DNA of 64,000 nucleotides from CAXBCP01 sp047638395. Its GTDB lineage: Bacteria > Pseudomonadota > Alphaproteobacteria > MPNO01 > UBA830. Shown here one piece after another: positions 42,494 through 49,859 of this stretch. The first letter of the stretch is position 1. Every line of letters begins with the position of its first letter. Under the pieces are notes generated by a model. That model worked only from the letters and a program-made list of their open reading frames with translations. It made no database searches and was not told the origin of the DNA. Location: the NCBI GenBank assembly GCA_047638395.1, contig JBLIMV010000017.1, forward strand, positions 1 to 64,000, in the 5' to 3' direction. The position numbers were made by a program, and so were the translations under genes.

Positions 42494-43981
42494 CTATCGT
42501 TGTTCCAAAGTTGTCTGAAGGCGCAGCCGGGACCGGATGGACCGGGAAATTGCATCGACGCAGATATTGAGCATCGCCGTAATCAGGATCAATAACAGCG
42601 CCCGGTCGAACCGCAGGTCGGCGAACGCACTGTCTACATAGAATCCCAATGTCGCAATGCCGAGAATACCGAGAATGGCCGTTTCGCGGAGGATGACCTC
42701 CCAACGGTAGAACAGCAATGCCAGCATTGGCCGGTAGACACGGGGAAGCACCTCGTAGAAATACCTGTTCACGCCCTTCACGGCATCAATCCGGAGTTGA
42801 ACTGTTTCAGTGTAGCGCCCGATAAGATGTCCGATAATCGCCGCATTGTGCAGGCTGAGAGCGACAATCGCCGGCAACATCGAGGGGCCCCATAGATTGA
42901 GCAGAACAAAGGCAAGGATATATTCCGGCGTTGACCGGACAATCACCAGAAACGTATGCCCGCCGGTACGCGCCGCGCGACCCAGCAAAAGCGGCGAAAT
43001 CAGCGGAAAAAAGATCAGCGTGAGAAAACCGGTCGCAACCAGCGCAATCATGGTGAGCTGGATTGTCGCCACCATTCCGGGCCAGGCCTGATCAAACAGC
43101 ATCATCGCGAGCCAGTCGCCAAAGGCTGCGAGCGATCCATCACCACCGACACGCAGCGGATACGGCACGATATCGACCGTAAAGAACCGCGAGACATTCG
43201 ACCACGAGAACGCAACACCCCAGGGCAGGATTGCGGCTGCCGCCACCAGGTAAACCGGCAGTAGCGGCTTTTTCATCCAGATCCGCATGGTCGCGATCAC
43301 CAGATAGAACAGGATCAGCAGCGCGGAGACCTCGGAGTAATAACCTTCCTTGAACGCCGTTTCGAGATGAAACCCAAGCGTCGGCAGCCCGATAAAACCC
43401 AACACCGCCGATGACCGAAGACCGCATTCGAGCCGGTACATCGAATAACTTCGAAAATGAGCCCAGGCATCCGGCAGACGCACGAACAAAAAAGTCGATG
43501 CCCTGCCCGCGCCAACCGGCACCGCACTCAACGGTCGCTGATCGGCTTCTTCAAGAATTTCCGCATAGACCTTGGCAATGATCCCGGCATAGGGGATGGC
43601 GATCGCCAGCACACCGGTTAGCGGCGACAACCCAAACATCTGTAGGAAAATCAGTGCCCAGAACAATTCATGGATCGAGCGAATAAAAGCACAGCCGACC
43701 CGGACGGTCCGGCTATGAAATATGAGCGCGAGGCCGAATCCAAAGATGTTGGCCAGTGCCACGCCAAGCAGTGCAAACGCAAGCGTATAGGCAAGCGCCA
43801 GGCCCAGGCTGTTGGTTGCATAGAAATCCGGTGTGACGATCCCTTTGAGCAGCAGCCCGAATTCTCGCCACGGGTCGGCCGTCGAGATCGCGATGTCGGC
43901 AAATATCCAGCAGACGATCGCGACGAACAGAAATCCCGTGGTCGTACGCGCGAGCGGAGAGGGTTCGCGGCGCGCGATCAT
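42494..43981 (-). CDS. PhnE-like ABC transporter permease, double length (candidate selenium-oxyanion importer)
   Basis: A 495-residue membrane protein, about twice a normal PhnE. It consists of two permease units: the first ends with LRSSAVLGFIGLPTLGFHLE and the second with the cognate LRETAILGILGIATLGFYVD, so it is an internal duplication that may form the complete channel as one chain. About twelve hydrophobic helices are seen. The conserved loop for ATPase contact lies ahead of each unit's last helices. It overlaps the ATPase gene by 4 bases and lies 4 bases before selD. PhnE proteins import phosphonate or phosphite; position with SelD suggests an anion of selenium instead. Confidence 0.87.
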   Translation of the reverse strand: MIARREPSPLARTTTGFLFVAIVCWIFADIAISTADPWREFGLLLKGIVTPDFYATNSLGLALAYTLAFALLGVALANIFGFGLALIFHSRTVRVGCAFIRSIHELFWALIFLQMFGLSPLTGVLAIAIPYAGIIAKVYAEILEEADQRPLSAVPVGAGRASTFLFVRLPDAWAHFRSYSMYRLECGLRSSAVLGFIGLPTLGFHLETAFKEGYYSEVSALLILFYLVIATMRIWMKKPLLPVYLVAAAAILPWGVAFSWSNVSRFFTVDIVPYPLRVGGDGSLAAFGDWLAMMLFDQAWPGMVATIQLTMIALVATGFLTLIFFPLISPLLLGRAARTGGHTFLVIVRSTPEYILAFVLLNLWGPSMLPAIVALSLHNAAIIGHLIGRYTETVQLRIDAVKGVNRYFYEVLPRVYRPMLALLFYRWEVILRETAILGILGIATLGFYVDSAFADLRFDRALLLILITAMLNICVDAISRSIRSRLRLQTTLEQR

Positions 43982-44643
43982 TCCACGCCGTTAAGATACA
44001 GATTGTCGAGATCGCCGGGCGTCATTCCGGCAGATTCCTGATCCATCACGATCTGCCCGGCCTTGACGCCGATCAACCGGTCGGCAAACTCAATCGCCAG
44101 CGCACGGTCGTGCATCGCGAGAATAACGGTTTGTTTCTGCGCATTCATGGTTTCGAGAATTTCACGCGCCTGATGTTCATCGACCGACGATACCGGCTCG
44201 TCAGCGACGATGATGTCTCCGGTATGGAACAGGGCGCGGGCAAGCGCGGTGCGCTGATACTGACCGCCCGATAGCTGGCCAACGCCCGAAAACATCTTGT
44301 CTTCCAGCCGCAGTGGAATGAGAATCTCTCGAACCTCCTCCACATCATCACGCGCCGGCAACACAAGATTGCGCAGGTTGCGCCAGACTGACCGCTGGTG
44401 AAGCCGCCCCATATAGACGTTATGAAAGACTGTCAGCGCCTGAACGAGCGCAGAATCCTGAGGCATCAGAGCCGCTTTTGCCCCAAGACGCTCATAAAAA
44501 AGACGGAGCAGGGTGGATTTCCCTGCTCCGCTTTCTCCGATGAGCGCAATTCGCTCACCAGGTTCGATACTCAGCGTGAGCCCGCGAAGAATCTCTTTGC
44601 CGTTATAGCCGGCCGATTCGTCTTTGAGCTCAAGCAGGGCCAT
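43978..44643 (-). CDS. PhnC-like ABC transporter ATPase
   Basis: A 221-residue cassette ATPase, shorter than PhnC from E. coli. It has GESGAGKSTLLR, the PhnC-like ALTVFHNVYMGRL stretch, signature QLSGGQYQRTALARAL, Walker B IIVADEPVSSVD, and the switch His in LAMHDRAL. The 1-base overlap with the binding-protein gene and the 4-base overlap with the permease gene show strict co-translation of the importer. The substrate cannot be told from the ATPase; see the binding protein. Confidence 0.88.
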   Translation of the reverse strand: MALLELKDESAGYNGKEILRGLTLSIEPGERIALIGESGAGKSTLLRLFYERLGAKAALMPQDSALVQALTVFHNVYMGRLHQRSVWRNLRNLVLPARDDVEEVREILIPLRLEDKMFSGVGQLSGGQYQRTALARALFHTGDIIVADEPVSSVDEHQAREILETMNAQKQTVILAMHDRALAIEFADRLIGVKAGQIVMDQESAGMTPGDLDNLYLNGVE

Positions 44644-45515
44644 CAGTCGATCAGGCCGATCGTCTTTGCCGTATCCTTAATCGGCGCATAATCAGAATTC
44701 TTGGCCGGAATGAAGGAGGCTCTCGGAAATGAACTCAACAAATCCGGATCGTTCATCGATATCAGTGCGGATTGAACTTTATCGGCGAAACCCGGACCAA
44801 AGGTCTTGTCGACATCGCCCCGAATGGACCAGTTGTAGTCCGGGTAGCCCGGGGTTTTCCAGATAACACGGACCTTTTTGGGATCAATCGTTCCGTTTTT
44901 GATCCCCTTTTTCCACACCTTGAAATTTGTTGCCCCTACTTCGTAAGCACCGGACTGAACCAACGCTACCGTCCTCGAGTGGTTTCCACTAAAGCCGACA
45001 CGGCTGAAAACCTGCTGGGGCACTTTTCCGAAAGCCTTTCGGATATGAAATTCGGGCATCAGGCGCCCGGAAGTTGAGCCCTTGGAACCGAACGTGAAGG
45101 TTTTACCGGCGATCGCTTTCGGAAAGTCCTTCGACAAGGTAAGTCCGGTACTGGCGTTGGCGATAAAATAGGTCTCGAAATTCGGATCAGCCTTACCCTG
45201 CGCAATTGCCTTTGATCCCTCCACAAGTCCCCTTGCCCGGACCCCCGACAAACCACCAAACCACGCCAACTGGACCTGATTGTTACGGAAGGCCGTAACC
45301 GCCGCTGAGTAGGATTTAACGGGAACATATTCGACTTTTGTTGAGAGTGTTTTTGAAAGATATTTCGCCACCTTATCAAAGCGCTTACGTAGCTGGCTTT
45401 CGTCCTGATCCGGAATTGCGGTAAAGACGAATCCTTCGGCAGCATTTGCCTGCGTTGCCGGCAGGACCGGCAGCGCGATTACCGCAGCAGCGGCAAGAAC
45501 AGTAAGGAATCTCAT
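44643..45515 (-). CDS. PhnD-like periplasmic binding protein (putative selenate or selenite binder)
   Basis: A 290-residue secreted solute-binding protein. A signal peptide covers about residues 1-25 (LAAAAVIALPVLPATQANAAEG). The mature part has FTAIPDQDESQLRKRFD, VPVKSYSAAVTAFRNNQVQLAWFGGLSG, and GSKGSTSGRLMPEFHIRK, the ligand-holding loops of the PhnD family. I recall a PhnD-like protein family annotated as putative selenate-binding because it occurs next to selD; this protein looks like it, though I cannot check the model here. It is the first gene of the operon PhnD-PhnC-PhnE-SelD, with a strong CAGGAGA ribosome site. Substrates such as phosphonate or phosphite are the alternative. Confidence 0.82.
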   Translation of the reverse strand: MRFLTVLAAAAVIALPVLPATQANAAEGFVFTAIPDQDESQLRKRFDKVAKYLSKTLSTKVEYVPVKSYSAAVTAFRNNQVQLAWFGGLSGVRARGLVEGSKAIAQGKADPNFETYFIANASTGLTLSKDFPKAIAGKTFTFGSKGSTSGRLMPEFHIRKAFGKVPQQVFSRVGFSGNHSRTVALVQSGAYEVGATNFKVWKKGIKNGTIDPKKVRVIWKTPGYPDYNWSIRGDVDKTFGPGFADKVQSALISMNDPDLLSSFPRASFIPAKNSDYAPIKDTAKTIGLID

Positions 45516-45596
45516 ATAACGTCTCCTGTTGAATGCGCGGGTGCTCCAAGCCTCTCCCGAAGCAAGCTGACACCCACGATAATAATGAAATGACGG

Positions 45597-45627
45597 GACA
45601 AAACACCCCGTTGCAGGGGCTCTTGTC
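45597..45627 (-). promoter_or_regulatory. Hairpin in the presumed leader of the selenium transporter operon
   Basis: GACAA (45597-45601) pairs with TTGTC (45623-45627), and CCCC (45606-45609) with GGGG (45616-45619) inside it. It lies 82-112 bases upstream of the binding-protein start. It might be part of a leader control element or a weak second terminator for the upstream glycosyltransferase. Only shape is visible. Confidence 0.3.
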
Positions 45628-45692
45628 TAAATAGCTGTGTAAAGATTACGTGACCAGCGTAAAGCGGGATTTGTTATGCTAAAATTCGGCCT

Positions 45693-45728
45693 GAAAAAGA
45701 CGCCTGAAGGCCATATCAGGCCTGCGTC
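45693..45728 (-). terminator. Rho-independent terminator of the glycosyltransferase gene
   Basis: Read on the minus strand, a stem GCCTGA/TCAGGC (with outer GACGC/GCGTC pairing across a small bulge) is followed by GTCTTTTTC. It sits just after the glycosyltransferase stop at 45742 and before the selenium transporter operon, so the two are separate transcripts. Confidence 0.7.
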
Positions 45729-45741
45729 AGATCGGTAATGG

Positions 45742-46881
45742 CTAACGACCGGCCGCTTCACGCAACACACCAAGGGTCTGCCGCGCCGTTTCTTCCCAGG
45801 TAAAGGTCCGCGCCCGGCGCGCGGCTTTCCTGCCCAATTCCACACGTAGCTTCGGTTCGACCAGCAACGTGGCAATGCGGGCGGCTATCTCTTTGGCATT
45901 GTCAGGATCAAACATCAGTCCGGCATCGCCGATGACTTCGGGCATTGCCGCCGCGTTTGATGTCGCAATCGGTGCGCCGTGGGCCATTGCCTCGAGCAGC
46001 GGATTGCCGAATGTTTCTACCGACGACGGGAAAACGAATAACTGGCAATCCCGGTACAGCGCATCCAGCTCCGACGTCTCGACATGGCCGACAAACTTCA
46101 CCGTGTCTTCCAGCCCAAGATCGCGGACCAGACCGCGGAGAGTTTCCGCATAGTGACTGTCGATCTCACGCCCCACGACCGTCAGCGTCAGATCCGAGCG
46201 GCTCTGCCGCAGAATAGACATGGCATGCAGGAGCGTATGGTAGTTCTTCTGAATATATATATCCGACACCGCCAGCAGGTTGGTGCCCTGTACTTCGTTG
46301 TCCTCGCGGGGTGCGACGACAGGTGCGGTCCCGTGATAGACGACACTTACCTTTTTCCCGCGAACGCCTTTCAGCCCGAATGTCAGCAAGCCTGCGGCGT
46401 AATTCGACACCGCGATGGCTCGCCGCGCGGTCAGCAGTGATGCAAGTGTCGCCCCTGACAGCATGAACCAGTACGTCAACGGCTTCAGCCGCCGGGCCAG
46501 CCGTATGACCGAAGTCGCATTTCGTAACAATAAAATATGATTCCGGGCAAAGACCGGCCCAAAATTGGCGGGCGAGAAAAGCACGTCCACGGACAGCCTT
46601 CGGGCGATCCCGGGCAGTTTGAACTGTTCCCAGAAAAGAGTTGGGAAAAAACCGGGTCGGTAATCACACGTCACGACGTCGATCCCATCGGGAACCGGGT
46701 CAAACAAAGGGAGCTGGTCTTTGTGTAATATCAGATGCAGGCTGACACCGGGTTCGGCGGCCAGGAGTGGCAGCATCTGGCGCAGATAGGTTACACCGCC
46801 GCCGGTCTTGGCGTGGGACGCATTAATCGCAATGCGAAACGGTAGCGGGGCCTGACCCGAGAGGGATGCTGCGGTGGACAT
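45742..46881 (-). CDS. Family 4-type glycosyltransferase
   Basis: A 379-residue GT-B glycosyltransferase. The acceptor half starts RIAINASHAKTGGGVTYLRQM; the donor half has LLAVSDIYIQKNYHTLLHAM, LTVVGREIDSHYAE, VKFVGHVETSELDALYRDCQ, and the EX7E region SSVETFGNPLLEAMAHGAPIA. Such enzymes move a sugar from a nucleotide donor to a polysaccharide or lipid. It is a single-gene unit closed by a terminator; it is not part of the selenium operon, despite being next to it. Acceptor unknown. Confidence 0.88.
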   Translation of the reverse strand: MSTAASLSGQAPLPFRIAINASHAKTGGGVTYLRQMLPLLAAEPGVSLHLILHKDQLPLFDPVPDGIDVVTCDYRPGFFPTLFWEQFKLPGIARRLSVDVLFSPANFGPVFARNHILLLRNATSVIRLARRLKPLTYWFMLSGATLASLLTARRAIAVSNYAAGLLTFGLKGVRGKKVSVVYHGTAPVVAPREDNEVQGTNLLAVSDIYIQKNYHTLLHAMSILRQSRSDLTLTVVGREIDSHYAETLRGLVRDLGLEDTVKFVGHVETSELDALYRDCQLFVFPSSVETFGNPLLEAMAHGAPIATSNAAAMPEVIGDAGLMFDPDNAKEIAARIATLLVEPKLRVELGRKAARRARTFTWEETARQTLGVLREAAGR

Positions 46882-46938
46882 ATATAATCCGAAATCTACT
46901 TTGCACGCCGGTATACACTAACATGCGGGCGAGTTAGC

Positions 46939-46964
46939 AAGAAAGCGGGCCTGAACCCGGCCCG
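46939..46964 (-). terminator. Likely terminator after the UbiD gene at 47017
   Basis: On the minus strand CGGGCC pairs with GGCCCG across a 7-base loop (46946-46964) and is followed by CTTTCTTGC. It lies about 50 bases after the UbiD stop. The T-run is short, so efficiency is uncertain. Confidence 0.5.
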
Positions 46965-47016
46965 ATGCCGATTTCCTTCATATGCAACGTTTTTCGTTGA
47001 CGGACAGATACCCGGG

Positions 47017-48402
47017 CTAGAGCCCGCCCGGTTCCAGCGTCGTGGTATATTTATCAAGGTCGGCAGATGGCACAGGAACACGCTCATACCGCCCGGCAAA
47101 CCCGAATGGCAGCGACGCATCAATACCAACTTTGGTCCGCACGCCTTTGTCCGAGATTGACACATATTCATGCCCGCGCGCGCCGGGCATCGTAATCAGC
47201 CCCGTCGACGCATCCCAGCGGGTCGCAAGGGCCCATTCGACGTCGTTCCAGTCATGGATGTTGATATCGTCGTCCACCACGATCACGAGATCGAGATCCT
47301 TCAATGCCGCGATCGCCGCAAAGATAGCGTTGCGCTGATAGCCTTCATCGGCGGCGCTCCGCTTGTTGACCGAAATCAGCAGATGGAACCGGTAGAGACC
47401 GCCCGGTGTAAGGGCGACATCCGTCACGCAGGGTGCGGATGCCTTAACCGCCTTCAGGATAGCGCCTTCAAGGACATGCTTGCGCAAGATGGGCGCTTCC
47501 TTGGTCATGATCACATGCCAGATCGGGTCTTCGCGGTGATAGATACAGTTGATCGTCGTCAAGGGTGACGGGCTGACATCCGAATACAACCCGACGAATT
47601 CGAGGAACGGACCCTCTTCCATTTCCACATCGGGTGAAATGGTCCCTTCCATGATGATTTCGGCGTCCGCGGGCACCTGAAGCGGAATTGTTTTACAGTC
47701 GATCAGTTCCAGCGGTTTGCGCGATAGCCCGGATGCGACGTCGTATTCGTCCATGTCGCGGGGCAACTGCGCGCCCATCATGCCGGCCGCATATTGCAGG
47801 CCGACATCAGCGCCAATGACGATCGCAATCGGCAGTTCTTCGCCTTTTTCCTTCGCCCGCTCCCACAGCGCGCGCAGATCGCGGCCGAGGTCGAGCTGGA
47901 TCAACAGCTTGTTGCCCTCGACATGCATGAAGCGGTGATAGGACGCATTGTTCACGCCGGTATCGGGATCCTTCGCGATCACCACGCCACCGGAAATATA
48001 ACGCCCGCCATCGTTCGGCGCATAACGCGGCAGCGGCAGATATTCGAGCAGGTCTGGATTGTTGCGATAGACCGCCTGAACCGGGCCTTCATCGACATGC
48101 TTGGGCGGAATCGGGTTCGCAAGTCCCTCGCCGATATAATCGCGCAGACCAGACACATCATGTTCATAAATTGCCAACACGTTTTCCTCGCAACCAAGGA
48201 AATTACCGACGACCCGTGTGTCGTAGCCACGCACGTTCTTGAACAGCATCGCCCGCTCTGTCTGCTTGAACAGCACACCGGTCATTTCAAGGTCGGTGTC
48301 GACTTCATCTGCGACTTTTAGCAACAGATTTGCCGCGTCGAGTCGCCCCAGCGCCGCACGAAAACTGAGATCGGGAATATGGGGTTCTTTTTTATCGTTC
48401 AC
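47017..48402 (-). CDS. UbiD-family (de)carboxylase
   Basis: A 461-residue UbiD homologue, of another branch than the two others in the window. Visible blocks are LSFRAALGRLDAANLL, LPLPRYAPNDGGRYISGGVV, KDPDTGVNNASYHRFMHV, LDLGRDLRALWERAKEKGE and GADVGLQYAAGMMGAQLP. The active-site segment reads MEEGPFLEFVGLYSD where most UbiDs have EGPxGExTGYY, so the second acid and the TGYY part differ. It should use prenylated FMN to act on an aromatic or unsaturated acid. It is a single-gene unit between gltD and a hairpin terminator. Branch is reminiscent of the 3-octaprenyl-4-hydroxybenzoate/vanillate-type decarboxylases, but I cannot give a substrate. Confidence 0.88.
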   Translation of the reverse strand: MNDKKEPHIPDLSFRAALGRLDAANLLLKVADEVDTDLEMTGVLFKQTERAMLFKNVRGYDTRVVGNFLGCEENVLAIYEHDVSGLRDYIGEGLANPIPPKHVDEGPVQAVYRNNPDLLEYLPLPRYAPNDGGRYISGGVVIAKDPDTGVNNASYHRFMHVEGNKLLIQLDLGRDLRALWERAKEKGEELPIAIVIGADVGLQYAAGMMGAQLPRDMDEYDVASGLSRKPLELIDCKTIPLQVPADAEIIMEGTISPDVEMEEGPFLEFVGLYSDVSPSPLTTINCIYHREDPIWHVIMTKEAPILRKHVLEGAILKAVKASAPCVTDVALTPGGLYRFHLLISVNKRSAADEGYQRNAIFAAIAALKDLDLVIVVDDDINIHDWNDVEWALATRWDASTGLITMPGARGHEYVSISDKGVRTKVGIDASLPFGFAGRYERVPVPSADLDKYTTTLEPGGL

Positions 48403-48437
48403 TGTACAGCTCCTCGTAACGGGAAATGGCGAGCCGC

Positions 48438-49859
48438 CTAGCGCGGCAGCTCGGTCGTCCCCATAAGATATTTATCGACGGCATGGGCTGCCTGACGCCC
48501 CTCACGGATCGCCCAGACGACAAGAGATTGTCCACGCCGCATATCGCCAGCCGTGAAGATTTTCTCGCGGCTCGTTTCATACGCGACCGTATCCGCCTTG
48601 ACGTTCCCGCGGCCATCGAGCTCAACACCAAGCTGTTCGAGCATGCCTTCCGCCATCGGATGGACAAAGCCCATGGCCAGCAGAACGAGGTCTGCCTTCA
48701 ATTCGAATTCACCCCCGTCGACCGGCTGGAACTTCTCGTCCACACGCTGACAGTTGATGTGCGTGACGCGGCCTTCTTGGCCGCCCATGCTATTGGTCGT
48801 CACGGAGAAATCGCGTTCCGCACCCTCTGCCTGGCTGGAAGAGGTCCGCATCTTCAGTGGCCAGTGCGGCCAGGTAAGGCCTTTGTTTTCCTTCTCCGGC
48901 GGCTCTGGCATGATTTCGAGCTGAGTGACCGAAAGGGCCCCCTGGCGGATAGAAGTACCGATACAGTCCGACCCCGTATCGCCGCCACCGATCACGACAA
49001 CATGTTTTTCAGTCGCGACTATCGGTTCGACATCACCGTCCAGATTGCTACCGGCAACGCGGCGGTTCTGCTGTGGCAAAAATTCCATCGCGAAATGGAC
49101 ACCCTCCAGATCACGCCCATCAACCGGTAGATCACGCGGCTTCTCGGACCCACCGGTCAGCAGAACCGCATCATGGTTCGCCTCCAGGTCGGCCGCACTC
49201 AGATCGACGCCCACATGCACACCGCAATGAAGGGTCACGCCCTCGGCGATCATCTGTTCCATGCGGCGGTCGATCAGATGCTTTTCCATCTTGAAATCGG
49301 GAATGCCGAGCCGCAAAAGACCGCCGGGGGTTTCGTTCTTTTCATAGAGATGAACGTCATGGCCGACGCGGGCGAGCTGCTGCGCTGCCGCCATACCGGC
49401 GGGGCCTGATCCGACGACAGCAATTTTCTTGCCGGTCTTCACATCGGGAACCTGCGGCGTGATCCAGCCCTCTTCCCACGCCCGGTCAACGATGGCACAT
49501 TCGATGGTTTTGATGGTCACCGGTGCATCGTCGATATTCAGCGTGCAGGCCGCTTCGCACGGCGCGGGGCAGACCCGGCCCGTAAACTCCGGGAAGTTGT
49601 TGGTCGAGTGAAGGTTGTGCGACGCCTGCTCCCAGTCGGACTGGTAGACAAGGTCGTTCCAATCGGGAATCTGGTTATTCACCGGACAGCCGCTATGGCA
49701 GAACGGAATACCGCAATCCATGCACCGCGCCGCCTGCCGTTCGAGGTCACGCTCCTCGAGCGGGATGACAAATTCCTTGTAGTTCCGAATGCGATCGCTG
49801 GCCGACTTATAAGTACGGTCGTGCCGTTCAATCTCGATGAAGCCTGTTACCTTGCCCAT
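48438..49859 (-). CDS. gltD: Glutamate synthase [NADPH] small subunit
   Basis: A 473-residue flavoprotein that passes electrons from NADPH through FAD and iron-sulfur clusters to the large subunit. It opens with FIEIERHDRTYKSASDRIRNYKEF, followed by the cysteine clusters CMDCGIPFCHSGCP and CPAPCEAACTLN. Then come the FAD motif VVGSGPAGMAAAQQL and the NADPH motif VVIGGGDTGSDCIG, ending with FTAGDMRRGQSLVVWAI. The start overlaps the gltB stop by one base (TGATG), with AGGAGAAGC ahead of it inside gltB. Start and length match the family. Confidence 0.96.
   Translation of the reverse strand: MGKVTGFIEIERHDRTYKSASDRIRNYKEFVIPLEERDLERQAARCMDCGIPFCHSGCPVNNQIPDWNDLVYQSDWEQASHNLHSTNNFPEFTGRVCPAPCEAACTLNIDDAPVTIKTIECAIVDRAWEEGWITPQVPDVKTGKKIAVVGSGPAGMAAAQQLARVGHDVHLYEKNETPGGLLRLGIPDFKMEKHLIDRRMEQMIAEGVTLHCGVHVGVDLSAADLEANHDAVLLTGGSEKPRDLPVDGRDLEGVHFAMEFLPQQNRRVAGSNLDGDVEPIVATEKHVVVIGGGDTGSDCIGTSIRQGALSVTQLEIMPEPPEKENKGLTWPHWPLKMRTSSSQAEGAERDFSVTTNSMGGQEGRVTHINCQRVDEKFQPVDGGEFELKADLVLLAMGFVHPMAEGMLEQLGVELDGRGNVKADTVAYETSREKIFTAGDMRRGQSLVVWAIREGRQAAHAVDKYLMGTTELPR

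Noticed and set aside
40861..42570. Open frame of 569 codons on the plus strand antisense to selD
   Set aside because: It is opposite a gene with full SelD and FAD motifs, has no recognisable domain, and is rich in Arg, His and Pro as expected for a shadow of GC-rich coding DNA.
42494..45515. Call of a phosphonate uptake and degradation locus
   Set aside because: No C-P lyase, phosphonatase or phosphite dehydrogenase genes lie nearby; the operon instead ends with SelD.
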